Source of the DNA: Peribacillus sp044761985
GTDB lineage: Bacteria > Bacillota > Bacilli > Bacillales > DSM-1321
Assembly (NCBI RefSeq): GCF_044761985.1
Contig: NZ_JBIWDK010000002.1
Coordinates: 310,001 to 374,000, forward strand
Reading direction: 5' to 3'
DNA: 64,000 nucleotides
Shown: in pieces, positions 24,800 through 33,729 of the stretch
How positions within the stretch are numbered: position 1 is the first letter of the stretch
How the letters are laid out: every line of letters starts with the position of its first letter
Position numbers and translations under genes: made by a program
The notes under the pieces: model-generated
Told to the model about the DNA's origin: nothing
Databases searched by the model: none
What the model saw: only the letters and a program-made list of their open reading frames with translations

Positions 24800-26389
24800 T
24801 TATCGGCCTACGGTTCCCATTCCGTTAATGATTTTATCAAGCATTTCGTCGACCATCGTTACCATTCTTGCCGATGCATTGTAGGCCTGCTGGAATTTGA
24901 TCATATCAGTCATTTCCTCATCCAAGGATACAGAACTGACAGATGCCCTATTCTGGTCAACGGATGCCGCAAGCACCGACGAGTTGGAAAGGTTCTTTTG
25001 GGCACTTTGAGAATCAACACCCAAATTCCCGATAATTCCGGAATAATAGGTATCAAAAGAACCCGTTAGTTTCATTTTCTTTAAATCATCTATCCCAGTC
25101 GAAGTTTTGAATGTTTCATAGTCACTAAAAGCTTTCTTTTTTAAATCAGCCAATAGTTTCGCATTTTCATTATCCCCGGATGCCCCACTCTTTTTCCCAG
25201 CCGCAATTTTAGAGGAGTCCGCTAAAATATCATTACTTACCTTAATGGTTTGAGCGGCATTCTTAGTTCCATCGCCTAATACGAAAAAGTCAGAGCCTGT
25301 TGCTTCTGTTGTATTATTTCCTTTTAACACATACCCACCCTTATGAATCGCATTAAATTCATTCACAAAAGCCTTCGTCATGTTATCGAGCTTTTGCAAC
25401 ATGTCGGGAAACGTCCCCCCAGTTGTGCCATCACTCTTCTTATATCCGAAGCTTTCAATCAACCCAGCCAGTTCTCCAGAAAAATTGAAGTCCGTCATCG
25501 TTTTCGAACCAAACTTCACTCCATCTACCGCACCTGACGTATCATCATAACTCACTTCAACTTTCGCCGTTCCAAGCATGCCCGTCTTGTTCACACTGAC
25601 TAGATTGATGGGCGGTACGTAAGAGGAGCCGTCTTTATTCATTAACTCGATGTTGTATAGTCCTGTCGCAACGTCGCTTGCTATGCCGTAAGCGCTTGGT
25701 TTGACGCTTTTTACATTGATGCTGACAAGCTGCGATAGGTTGTCGACGAGCACGTCCCGTTTATCGTAAAGGTCATTCGGAATATAGCCATGCGGCTCGA
25801 CTTTACTGATTTGCTGGTTCAGTTGATCGATGCTGTCGATGATCGTGTTGATTTCGTTCGCTTTTACATTGATTTGGTTGCCAATGTCCGTTTTCACGCT
25901 TGTTAACGAGTTGTAGTAGTAATTCAATGTATCTGCGACCATCACGCCTGTGGAGGCCACGACTTCACGGGCTCCGGAGTTCTCCGTATTGGCCGTTAAT
26001 CCTTGTAATGAGTTCCAGAACTTCTCCATCGTTGCAGCCAAGCCGCTGTCGGTTGGTTCGTTCATGATGCCTTCCATTTTCGATAGTGATTCGCTCATGG
26101 CGCCATAATAACCGATTTTATTACTTTGTGTTCTGTATTGCGCATCCAAAAAGCTGTCGCGGATTCGTTGCACCGTTTCTGCCTCTACACCCGTTCCGAT
26201 TTGCCCCGCTACAAGTGGGCTATTCATCCCGACGGTAGGAAAACCGGATGTTTGCTGCAGGTTGACCCGTTGCCTTGAATAGCCTACCGTATTGGCATTG
26301 GACACGTTATTTCCCGTCGTATACAAGGCACCTTGCGAGGTGGATAATCCACGCTTTGCTGTTTCGAGCCCCATAAAGCTTGAAATCAT
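24800..26389 (-). CDS. flgK: FlgK, hook-filament junction protein 1
   Basis: The 529-residue product has the flagellar rod/hook N-terminal motif (FMGLETAKRGLSTSQGALYT, then NNVSNANTVGYSRQRVN) and the C-terminal motif VSLDEEMTDMIKFQQAYNAS. FlgK forms the first junction ring on the hook. About 30 bases separate it from flgN, its chaperone. Confidence 0.97.
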   Translation of the reverse strand: MISSFMGLETAKRGLSTSQGALYTTGNNVSNANTVGYSRQRVNLQQTSGFPTVGMNSPLVAGQIGTGVEAETVQRIRDSFLDAQYRTQSNKIGYYGAMSESLSKMEGIMNEPTDSGLAATMEKFWNSLQGLTANTENSGAREVVASTGVMVADTLNYYYNSLTSVKTDIGNQINVKANEINTIIDSIDQLNQQISKVEPHGYIPNDLYDKRDVLVDNLSQLVSINVKSVKPSAYGIASDVATGLYNIELMNKDGSSYVPPINLVSVNKTGMLGTAKVEVSYDDTSGAVDGVKFGSKTMTDFNFSGELAGLIESFGYKKSDGTTGGTFPDMLQKLDNMTKAFVNEFNAIHKGGYVLKGNNTTEATGSDFFVLGDGTKNAAQTIKVSNDILADSSKIAAGKKSGASGDNENAKLLADLKKKAFSDYETFKTSTGIDDLKKMKLTGSFDTYYSGIIGNLGVDSQSAQKNLSNSSVLAASVDQNRASVSSVSLDEEMTDMIKFQQAYNASARMVTMVDEMLDKIINGMGTVGR

Positions 26390-26418
26390 AAGTTCAAACC
26401 TCCATTATTTTCTCTATC

Positions 26419-26907
26419 TTACGCTTTCGAATCAAACATGCCCAAGCCGCTTTTCGCAGCCTTCTTGGCCGTCTTGCCATAATTCATATTCTGATTTTGC
26501 GGCCGTAGCATATTCAGGGAGACATTTATAAATTGAAGAGATTGATAGATTAACTGCTGATTTAAGCTATTTTGCTCTTTCAACTGAGCAACCTCTTCCA
26601 TCAGTTCCGTTTTTAAGTGTTCAAGTGCAACCGTTTCAAGCGGATCTGTGAATTTCGTTACAGTTGAAATTGAAGCCTCCTGATTCGCTGCGCCATTTGC
26701 AGTAAGAAATCTTTCCACAGCGGCTTCTCTTTCTTGATCCGTTTGGCTGATCGCTTTAATATGCTTTTGTTCATCTATCAGCAGGACGGAGATAGCCTCC
26801 GTGTCGCTGGCTTTCAAGATGTTCGTTTTTCTTTGCGCCAATTGGTTGAAGCTTTTATGAAGGGCAACCAATTTTTCAAGCGAGTCGATGATCTGTCGTG
26901 CAGACAT
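26419..26907 (-). CDS. flgN: FlgN, export chaperone for FlgK/FlgL
   Basis: The 162-residue product is almost wholly helical (SLEKLVALHKSFNQLAQRKT, then SVLLIDEQKHIKAISQTDQE) with the Leu-Asn-Met-Leu-Arg pattern near the C-terminus that FlgN proteins use to hold hook-junction subunits. It corresponds to B. subtilis yvyG. It lies between flgM and flgK. Confidence 0.92.
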   Translation of the reverse strand: MSARQIIDSLEKLVALHKSFNQLAQRKTNILKASDTEAISVLLIDEQKHIKAISQTDQEREAAVERFLTANGAANQEASISTVTKFTDPLETVALEHLKTELMEEVAQLKEQNSLNQQLIYQSLQFINVSLNMLRPQNQNMNYGKTAKKAAKSGLGMFDSKA

Positions 26908-26934
26908 GTTCGTTGCCTCCTCTGCTCATAGATG

Positions 26935-26981
26935 ATGGACGGAATGCGGTTTCCGTCCATTTTAATCAAACGTTTGATTAA
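26935..26981 (-). repeat. Two adjacent perfect inverted repeats between flgM and flgN
   Basis: ATGGACGGAA pairs with TTCCGTCCAT (26935-26944, 26951-26960). Right beside it TTAATCAAACGTTTGATTAA (26962-26981) is a perfect 20-base palindrome, three bases from the flgM stop. Neither is followed by a T-run. They may stabilise or divide the flgM-flgN message, or the second may be a protein-binding site, since a near copy lies at 63753-63772. Confidence 0.6.
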
Positions 26982-26984
26982 GGG

Positions 26985-27248
26985 TTATTTTCGGTAGAAA
27001 TCGATTAATCCCTTGGCTGTTGCCTCTGCATTGATCTTATAGGTTCCGTTTTCCACTTGGATTTTCAGTTCATCCACCTTCGCCTGTCTAGCAGCTGGAA
27101 TGGGTGATAATTGCTGCATCTCTTTTGCGGCTGAAGATATTTCCACCTTGTCTGAGGGGTTGACCTTGGAATCTTTGACATTCCCCACTTTATTGATTTG
27201 AGTATTATAGGGATTCACACCCGTTACACCGACGTTATTGATTTTCAT
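26985..27248 (-). CDS. flgM: FlgM, anti-sigma-D factor
   Basis: The 87-residue product starts MKINNVGVTGVNPYNTQINK, with a disordered N-terminal half and the C-terminal sigma-binding helices (VDELKIQVENGTYKINAEAT, then AKGLIDFYRK). It holds sigma-D inactive until the hook-basal body is complete. The ATG at 27248 has GGAGAGG upstream; B. subtilis FlgM is 88 residues. The frame running back to 27362 is not conserved and is rejected. Confidence 0.95.
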   Translation of the reverse strand: MKINNVGVTGVNPYNTQINKVGNVKDSKVNPSDKVEISSAAKEMQQLSPIPAARQAKVDELKIQVENGTYKINAEATAKGLIDFYRK

Positions 27249-27369
27249 ATTCCAGATCCTCTCCTTCGGTCGATTATTTTTATCTATTCTTATCAACATC
27301 CACATATTTACGATTCCTTTAACAGGCGATGAGAAAGACTCACGGCTGTGTTTATTATCCATACTAGTA

Positions 27370-27396
27370 TTATCGACAAGGAATAGATTTATTTGA
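27370..27396 (-). promoter_or_regulatory. Probable second sigma-D promoter before flgM
   Basis: On the minus strand TCAA, 15 bases, GTCGATAA, near the sigma-D consensus. The 247-base gap 27249-27495 otherwise holds a TTCGACA/TGTCGAA hairpin (27417-27435) and no gene. A separate flgM promoter is known in B. subtilis. Confidence 0.5.
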
Positions 27397-27495
27397 TGAT
27401 TTCAGGGAATCTTTCCTTCGACATCCTTTGTCGAATTTCGTTCTCAATACAGAATATTCTAACAAAATTCCAGCCAAGAAGCTAAGATATACACT

Positions 27496-27906
27496 TTATA
27501 GTTCTTTCGTAAAGTATGTATTTTTTTTATCGCGTTGCTCAATCTCAAGGCGCCGCTTTTCTTCATTCTCATACGTTTCCAAACCCGTACGAATGGACTG
27601 GCTGCATGCATCACATAGTCTCCCGCTCCGGATGACTGTCCCGCACTTTTCACAGGGAACGCCCAGGTTCGGAAATTGAGCAATTCTCAGCTTTCCCGTT
27701 TTCACAAATTTAATGATCAATTCTTCCTCGACACCTGTCGCATCCACCACCTGTACCATGGACGCCGTACGATTGCTTTTCTTGCGGATGTATTCATACA
27801 CCTGATCAAATTGCGCTTCTTCTTCTTTATAGCAAGCATCGCAAACATCGCGAAATTTCGATTTAACAAATAACGAGTTACAATTCGGACAGTTGGATAA
27901 ATCCAT
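27496..27906 (-). CDS. yvyF: YvyF, flagellar-operon zinc-ribbon protein
   Basis: The 136-residue product has two zinc-ribbon pairs (CPNC/CDAC near residues 6-25 and CEKC/CDAC near residues 85-100) around a winged-helix-like middle (FDQVYEYIRKKSNRTASMVQ, then VVDATGVEEELIIKFV). It matches the family found upstream of flgM in Bacillus (TIGR03826 type). Biochemical function is unknown; a DNA-binding regulator is possible. It is the first gene of the flgM-flgNKL operon, behind a sigma-D promoter. Confidence 0.9.
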   Translation of the reverse strand: MDLSNCPNCNSLFVKSKFRDVCDACYKEEEAQFDQVYEYIRKKSNRTASMVQVVDATGVEEELIIKFVKTGKLRIAQFPNLGVPCEKCGTVIRSGRLCDACSQSIRTGLETYENEEKRRLEIEQRDKKNTYFTKEL

Positions 27907-27943
27907 TTCGGGTGTCCCCCTCGACTATATTCTTATACTGTAT

Positions 27944-27970
27944 ATATCGAATGGAATAAGCGATACTTTA
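27944..27970 (-). promoter_or_regulatory. Sigma-D promoter of yvyF-flgMNKL
   Basis: On the minus strand TAAA, 15 bases, TTCGATAT. The yvyF start is about 38 bases downstream, behind GAGGGGG. Confidence 0.8.
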
Positions 27971-27994
27971 GGCGTTTGTAAAAAATACTCACTA

Positions 27995-28687
27995 TTACCT
28001 AGCTAGCGTGATCGAGGAAATATCTCCCGCACCGGCAAGTTTCAAGGCTTTCGCGGCATGCCTTAGCGTCGATCCGGTCGTGTAAATGTCATCCACGATT
28101 ACAATCGATTTGTTCTGTATCGCGTCCGTTTTGATAACTTGAAAGACTTGTGGCAATGATATCCGCTTCTCACGTGACTTTTTCGATTGCTTTTCGGTAT
28201 GAAGGCGTGTAAGGAGCTCCATTGTTTCAAGACCCAATAGATCTGTTAAGGCTTGTGCCTGATTGAACCCACGCTCCTTCAACCGCTCCCCGCTAAGCGG
28301 AATCACCGTCACGATATCATATTTCAGGTCCTTCATTCTTTCTCTTAAAAAGGGGACGAAGGCTTCAGCCAATGCGTAATCTCCTCGGTACTTATACTTC
28401 GCAATGATGTCTTTCAGGAATTCATTATAATGAAATAGCGAGATGTTCTGCGTTAAATGCCCTTTCCACTTTTCATCTTTTTCCCATCTCACACAATCTA
28501 AACATCGATCCCCCACCCGAAACTTCTCATCCAACTCCCGAGAGCACATCGAACAGGTCTCGCCACTTATCACCTCAAGCCTTGATTCACATTCCTCGCA
28601 GATCACTTTCGCTTCAACCTTCAGAAATAAACTCCTCCAAGTCAGGACGTCCTTCATCTCTTCATCACAGAATAAACATCTACGCAT
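27995..28687 (-). CDS. comFC: ComFC, competence-associated phosphoribosyltransferase-like protein
   Basis: The 230-residue product begins with a four-cysteine ribbon (CLFC, CEEC, CSMC, CLDC) and ends with a type I phosphoribosyltransferase domain containing the PRPP motif VIVDDIYTTGSTL. ComFC is needed for DNA uptake or processing of incoming single strands in transformation, together with ComFA. Its start overlaps the end of comFA by eight bases. The comFB gene present between them in B. subtilis is missing. Confidence 0.93.
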   Translation of the reverse strand: MRRCLFCDEEMKDVLTWRSLFLKVEAKVICEECESRLEVISGETCSMCSRELDEKFRVGDRCLDCVRWEKDEKWKGHLTQNISLFHYNEFLKDIIAKYKYRGDYALAEAFVPFLRERMKDLKYDIVTVIPLSGERLKERGFNQAQALTDLLGLETMELLTRLHTEKQSKKSREKRISLPQVFQVIKTDAIQNKSIVIVDDIYTTGSTLRHAAKALKLAGAGDISSITLAR

Positions 28688-30068
28688 CCAGCATCCCCCT
28701 TTTCCTGGCCTCCAGGTTCATCCTTTCAATATGGTGAATGCTCTCTAGCATCGCCCGGCTTTTTCCATAATGAAAAAACGTGACCGTGCCCCTCGGATAA
28801 GCAGAGCTTCTGCCCACACGTCCGGCAATCTGGACGAGGGCACTCTCGGAAAACACCTCATGTTCAGCTCCAATCACTGCCACCTCCAGACGTTCGATTG
28901 TGACGCCACGCTCCAAGATGGTCGTCGTCAATAACCCTGGCACTTCGCCATCCCTTAAAGCCTGCACCCTTTCCTTTCGCTCCGGATGCTTTGAATGAAC
29001 GGCTTCCACTTTCGGGTCCAGCTCTTGAAACAGAGGAAGCACCTGCTCCATCACTTCAATACTCGGGAAAAACAATAAAAGGGGCGTCTTTTTCTGTAGG
29101 CGATCGCTTACCCACTTCTTGATTACAGGGGGAATCCTTTTTTGGAGGAACTGCTTTTGCCAATTGCCAACCCACTTCATTTCAGGTACAGGAATGGGTT
29201 GCCGGTGATAGCGTGCCGGAATGGTCACTGCTTGCAGTTTTCCGTTTTGGTAAGCTTGTTGCATTGGTTTGGATGGTGTCGCCGTTAAGTAGATGGTGGT
29301 CGAAGTTGGTTTCTTGGATTTCTGGACCGCATCATGCAGCGATTTATCCATGGAGTAGGGGAACGCATCGACCTCATCAATGATGATGACATCGAATGCT
29401 TTGGAAAAGCGAAAAAGCTGATGGGTAGTGGAAACGGTAAGGGGGGATGGTTTATGCCGATCTTCGCTCCCCCCATAGAGGGCGGATACTTCGATTGCCG
29501 GGAAAGCCCTTTTTAACCGGGGAGCCAGTTCTAGTACGACATCGGTACGGGGTGTCGCGATACAAATCCGATTCCCAGCTAGCAAGCCTGCCTCGATTCC
29601 TGCAAACAGGACTTCCGTCTTCCCGGCACCGCACACGGCCCATACGAGGAATTCCCCGTTCTTTTGGATGGCTTGAACAACACAGTCCGAGGCCGTTTGC
29701 TGGCCTGCCGAAAGTGTTCCCTCCCAGCCCATGACCTGGTCCGGAATAGGGAAAGTGAGTGGAGGACCACTCCAACTGTATAATTTGCTACATTCACTGA
29801 CCCGCCCCATCATGATGCAGGACCGGCAGTACGTACAATCTTGATGGCACACTTTACATGGGAACGTATAAAACAAGGAAGGATCCTTGTTCCCACAGCG
29901 TATGCATGTGAAGCGCCCATTCTCGCGCCGTACGCCATTAATTTCTGAAACATGGCCTATTGTAATATGTTCAGTCAGGAGTTCTTTGGGGAAAGGGATT
30001 TCCGCTGCCAACAGCAGCCGTCCAGTGAGGTGTTTCTGAAGTTCTTTTGAAAAGGGGAGAGTATTCAC
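28680..30068 (-). CDS. comFA: ComFA, DEAD-box ATPase for transformation
   Basis: The 462-residue product has an N-terminal zinc finger built from CIRC, CKVC and CTYCRSC, then superfamily 2 helicase motifs: Walker A CGAGKTEV, DEVD (IIIDEVDAF), TATPSK, and the C-terminal half with TTTILERGVTIE and QIAGRVGRS. ComFA pulls transforming DNA through ComEC. The zinc site and helicase motifs are all intact. No clear ComK box was found upstream. Confidence 0.95.
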   Translation of the reverse strand: MNTLPFSKELQKHLTGRLLLAAEIPFPKELLTEHITIGHVSEINGVRRENGRFTCIRCGNKDPSLFYTFPCKVCHQDCTYCRSCIMMGRVSECSKLYSWSGPPLTFPIPDQVMGWEGTLSAGQQTASDCVVQAIQKNGEFLVWAVCGAGKTEVLFAGIEAGLLAGNRICIATPRTDVVLELAPRLKRAFPAIEVSALYGGSEDRHKPSPLTVSTTHQLFRFSKAFDVIIIDEVDAFPYSMDKSLHDAVQKSKKPTSTTIYLTATPSKPMQQAYQNGKLQAVTIPARYHRQPIPVPEMKWVGNWQKQFLQKRIPPVIKKWVSDRLQKKTPLLLFFPSIEVMEQVLPLFQELDPKVEAVHSKHPERKERVQALRDGEVPGLLTTTILERGVTIERLEVAVIGAEHEVFSESALVQIAGRVGRSSAYPRGTVTFFHYGKSRAMLESIHHIERMNLEARKRGMLDA

Positions 30069-30147
30069 ATTCCTACCTTCTTTCTTGTAAACTGATGGCT
30101 CTTGATTAGAATTCTCGCATTCTATAAGTGAATCCTTTTTTAATCAC

Positions 30148-30180
30148 AAAAAAAAAACGCCTCTCCTCTGGAAAGACGTT
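30148..30180 (-). terminator. Terminator of the degV-family gene
   Basis: On the minus strand AACGTCTTTCC pairs fully (with G-U pairs) with GGAGAGGCGTT across AGA, followed by ten T. Confidence 0.9.
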
Positions 30181-30186
30181 CATCCT

Positions 30187-31029
30187 TTAGATTTTATACC
30201 AGCCCATTCCCATTGCGCCTTCGCCCAGATGCGTCCCGATGACAGGGCCGAAATAGCCAAGGCTGAACTCCACATTCGGGAATCGCGCTTCAAGCTCCGT
30301 TTTCCATTCTGTCGCTTCCTCTTCCCGCTTGGCATGGATGATGACCGCTCTATACGGGAGCCCGCTTGCCGCGTCTTCACCGAGTAAATCCGCAATCCGT
30401 TTCATCGCTTTCTTTCTCGTGCGGATTTTTTCAAACGGTACGATGACCTTGTCGACAAAGTGAAGAAGAGGCTTCACTTGAAGGAGACTTCCGATCAACG
30501 CTTGAGCACTACTAAGTCGTCCGCCACGTTGCAGATGGGATAAATCATCTGCCATGAAATAGGCCCGGACGGACTGCTTCATTTCCCGGAGCCTCGCCAT
30601 GATTTCGTCTGCAGATTTGTCATCAAGGGCCATCTGTGCTGCTTCAAGAACATAAAGCCCTTGGACCATGCAGCTGATTTCGGAGTCAAAGGCATGGACT
30701 TGAATGCCTTCAACCATGTCACCGGCTGCAATGGCCCCTTGGTACGTCCCACTTATCCCACTCGATAGATGAATCGAAATGACATCGTCGTAATTCTGCT
30801 TCAGTTCTTCAAACTTCTCGACAAACAAACCAATCGGAGGCTGTGAAGTGGTCGGCAACTTTTCTTGCTTTTTAACTTCTTCATAAAATTCATCTGCGGT
30901 AATATCCACTTCTTCCCGGTATGCCTCATTCGAGAAAATCACATTAAGCGGCATCATATGTATATGTAATCGTTCACGCATTTCCTTAGGTATATATGCA
31001 GTGCTGTCTGTTACGACTGCCGTTTTCAT
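30187..31029 (-). CDS. yviA: DegV-family fatty-acid-binding protein
   Basis: The 280-residue product has the DegV core: VVTDSTAYIPKEM at the start, LPTTSQPPIG, HLSSGISGTYQGA and the C-terminal GPVIGTHLGEGAMG. Related FakB proteins present fatty acids to the kinase FakA for phosphorylation; other DegV paralogues have unknown ligands. Position between comFA and degU corresponds to B. subtilis yviA/degV. Confidence 0.92.
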   Translation of the reverse strand: MKTAVVTDSTAYIPKEMRERLHIHMMPLNVIFSNEAYREEVDITADEFYEEVKKQEKLPTTSQPPIGLFVEKFEELKQNYDDVISIHLSSGISGTYQGAIAAGDMVEGIQVHAFDSEISCMVQGLYVLEAAQMALDDKSADEIMARLREMKQSVRAYFMADDLSHLQRGGRLSSAQALIGSLLQVKPLLHFVDKVIVPFEKIRTRKKAMKRIADLLGEDAASGLPYRAVIIHAKREEEATEWKTELEARFPNVEFSLGYFGPVIGTHLGEGAMGMGWYKI

Positions 31030-31149
31030 AGTATAGTACCATCCTTAAACATATTTACTCTCTGTACTTATTCAACATTCTATAGGAAAAAGCCTTTATT
31101 TGCATTAAATAGCTTTCCTTTCTCCTATGATTGTCATGATAAGTCAAAC

Positions 31150-31197
31150 AAAAAAGCCGGCCCTCCCTACGCGATGCGTAACGGAAGAACCGGACAA
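31150..31197 (-). terminator. Terminator of degSU
   Basis: A long imperfect stem (CCGG...GTTACGC and GCGTAG...CCGG on the minus strand) is followed by CTTTTTT, 15 bases after the degU stop. Confidence 0.8.
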
Positions 31198-31211
31198 AAT
31201 CATGAATTCAT

Positions 31212-31895
31212 TTATTTCACTTCGACCCAGCCGTTTTTGATAGCCATGACAACGGCCTGCGTACGGTCATTTACATTCATTTTCTGAAGAATGTTACTTA
31301 CGTGGTTCTTGACGGTTTTCTCACTGATATAAAGCGTTTCACCGATGGCACGGTTACTTTTTCCGTCAGCTAGAAGTTGAAGGACTTCACACTCGCGTCG
31401 AGTCAACAAGTGAAGAGGTCTTCTGATTTCCACAGCGTATAGGGAATCGCGATCAGCGCCTTCTTCAGCGGCCAAACGGCGATATTCCTTGACCAGATTG
31501 TGCGTCACTTTCGGGTGAAGGTATGAACCGCCTTCAGCAACAACACGAACTGCATCGATCAATGCATCTGCGTCCATTTCTTTTAACAGATAGCCTTGTG
31601 CTCCTGTTTTCAATGCATGCTGTACATAGTTTTCATCATCATGAATCGATAAAATGATGACCTTTGTATCTGGATAACGTTGTACAAGCATCTTCGTTGC
31701 TTCTACCCCGTTCATATTCGGCATGTTGATATCCATGATAACAACGTCTGGCTTGTGCTCTTCTACGAGGTCCATAGCCTCGCTTCCGTCATCGCCCTCG
31801 GCGACAACGTCAAAGGATGATTCAAAATCTAAAATACGCTTAACGCCTTCGCGGAAAAGCTGATGGTCATCGATAATGATGATACTTGTCTTCAA
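31212..31895 (-). CDS. degU: DegU, response regulator for exoenzymes, motility and competence
   Basis: The 227-residue product has a receiver domain (IIIDDHQLFREGVKRIL, phospho-acceptor Asp in VVIMDINMPNMNG, Lys in LLKEMDA) and a LuxR-type helix-turn-helix (LTRRECEVLQLLADGKSNRA, then EKTVKNHVSNIL). It is very close to B. subtilis DegU. Phospho-DegU drives exoprotease and polymer genes and at high level represses motility; unphosphorylated DegU aids competence. It starts 48 bases after degS. Confidence 0.97.
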   Translation of the reverse strand: MKTSIIIIDDHQLFREGVKRILDFESSFDVVAEGDDGSEAMDLVEEHKPDVVIMDINMPNMNGVEATKMLVQRYPDTKVIILSIHDDENYVQHALKTGAQGYLLKEMDADALIDAVRVVAEGGSYLHPKVTHNLVKEYRRLAAEEGADRDSLYAVEIRRPLHLLTRRECEVLQLLADGKSNRAIGETLYISEKTVKNHVSNILQKMNVNDRTQAVVMAIKNGWVEVK

Positions 31896-31943
31896 CGGCT
31901 TCTTCCTCCTAATTTCTATTTAAATGCCTCTGCATTTGGATGT

Positions 31944-33095
31944 TTATTTTAATTGATAAGGGACTTGGATCAATACCAACGTTCCTGCCCCCGGCTGCGA
32001 GTCTATCGTCATACTTCCTTCGAGGAGCTCGACTCTTTCCCTCATTCCGACTAAGCCGAAAGAACCCTCTTTTTGGATGGCCGCATCGAACCCTTTTCCA
32101 TCATCTTTAATGACGACGGTCACTAGCTCTTTGGAAATGGATAGTTTGACACTAATATGTTTGGGCTGAGCATGTTTTAATGAATTCTGCACGGCCTCTT
32201 GCACCAGCCGGAACAAAGCGACCTCCATATCGGAGGGAAGCCTTATGACTTGGCCCATATTGGCAAAATTCAGACGCACGCCGCTATTGATATTATAGTC
32301 TTCGGTTGTTTGTAGATATTTTCTGAGGGTAGGAACGAGTCCTAAATCATCAAGCGCCATAGGACGAAGATCATAAATGATTCTGCGCACCTCATATAAT
32401 GCATTACGCACCATGACTTTTAAGCTGCGGATTTCCACAAGTGCTTCATCAGGACCTCTCTCCCGTTGGACACGTTCAATTAAATCCGAACGCATCATGA
32501 CATTGGCGAGCATTTGTGCCGGACCGTCATGAATTTCCCGCGAGAGCTTTTTGCGCTCCTGCTCCTGGGCTTCGATGATCTTCAAGCCGAAGTCTTGCTT
32601 ACGCTTAGCTTCTTGCAGGGCTTCCCCTACAAATTTCAAGTCCTGGGTTAAATAATTCTGTACAACAGAGATTTGCGAGACAAGATGTGCGGCTTTATCA
32701 ATCGTCTGTTGCAATCCTTTTATTCTGAGTTCCAGTTCATCCCGTCTATTACGAAGCTCTTTTTCAAGCTGCCTATTCATTTGTAAATCGACTTGCAACT
32801 TATGAGCCCTTTCATACGCATCGCGCACCTGTTCCTCAGAAAAATGGTTGAAGTGCATACTGACTTCAGAAAGCCTTTTTCGAGCAAATCTTGCTTTAGA
32901 ATCCAGTGAATCGCTGTCATTTATCATTATCGCAACTCTTACTTTCACATCTTCAAGCTCTTTTGTCAGTGATTCGAAATCTTTGCGACATTGCTCTTCA
33001 ATATCAAATACTTCATTCCGGCTTTCACTGACCGTACTTACCATTGTTTCTAAGATCTTGTCCAATGCTTTAGCATCAACCTTGTGTATGGACAT
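31944..33095 (-). CDS. degS: DegS, cytoplasmic sensor histidine kinase
   Basis: The 383-residue product lacks membrane helices, as DegS does. A long N-terminal coiled coil (residues 1-180) leads to the HisKA_3 motif with the phospho-acceptor His in LSREIHDGPAQML, and a HATPase domain with QEAVQNSLKHAQ and GKGFDAA. It phosphorylates and dephosphorylates DegU. The ATG at 33095 behind GGAGGG is chosen; an upstream ATG at 33143 adds a non-conserved stretch. Confidence 0.96.
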   Translation of the reverse strand: MSIHKVDAKALDKILETMVSTVSESRNEVFDIEEQCRKDFESLTKELEDVKVRVAIMINDSDSLDSKARFARKRLSEVSMHFNHFSEEQVRDAYERAHKLQVDLQMNRQLEKELRNRRDELELRIKGLQQTIDKAAHLVSQISVVQNYLTQDLKFVGEALQEAKRKQDFGLKIIEAQEQERKKLSREIHDGPAQMLANVMMRSDLIERVQRERGPDEALVEIRSLKVMVRNALYEVRRIIYDLRPMALDDLGLVPTLRKYLQTTEDYNINSGVRLNFANMGQVIRLPSDMEVALFRLVQEAVQNSLKHAQPKHISVKLSISKELVTVVIKDDGKGFDAAIQKEGSFGLVGMRERVELLEGSMTIDSQPGAGTLVLIQVPYQLK

Positions 33096-33729
33096 CAAGA
33101 TCCCTCCACTTAAATCAACACACTTTAACCATGTTGTTGTCATTTAGACTATGTATACGGAAAACGATTCATTTTCCTAATTCATGAATGTTTATATTAC
33201 AGCAGGAAACATATAAGAAGAAACCTTCATGAACATATTGTACCAAAAAAAGAAGAAAAATACGTTACTTTCAATAATGGATTTACACAAAATATACATA
33301 TTTAGCATACTTCGAGCTCATTGGGCTGATACAGAATTGAGGATGAACGGCCCACTTGTAAAGATAAGAAATCTCATTATCCCATACAACTTATCCTAAT
33401 CAAATAAAATTGAATATTCTACACCCTTAATTATTATACGAAACAGAAAATTACTAAAATGGCATAATTCCTTATATGCATGAACTCTATCAGGAAGAGT
33501 CCAGAATATCGTCCAAAACGCATTGATTTAGCCATAAAGATATTCTTTTAAGCATAAAAATACAACTACGAAAGATTTACAGTCAATAAAATTAATTATA
33601 ACACGTACAAATTTTTCTTATATTAAAGTTTCTTTACACATGTTTAATTTACGTCAAACTTCGTTGCCACAATTCGAGCTAAGACTTATAATTAATCGAT
33701 TATATAGAAAGAACGAAGGTGAAAAAGTC
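33096..33729. other. AT-rich intergenic region between divergent degS and yvyE
   Basis: About 630 bases carry no convincing gene. The octamer palindrome TTCATGAA occurs at 33181-33188 and 33226-33233 in front of degS, and once more at 34426-34433. TATATT at about 33619 could be a -10 for yvyE, without a good -35. No RNA gene is recognised. Confidence 0.4.

Noticed and set aside
29447..29797. Several overlapping frames on both strands within comFA
   Set aside because: All are shadows of the conserved ComFA helicase, caused by local base composition.
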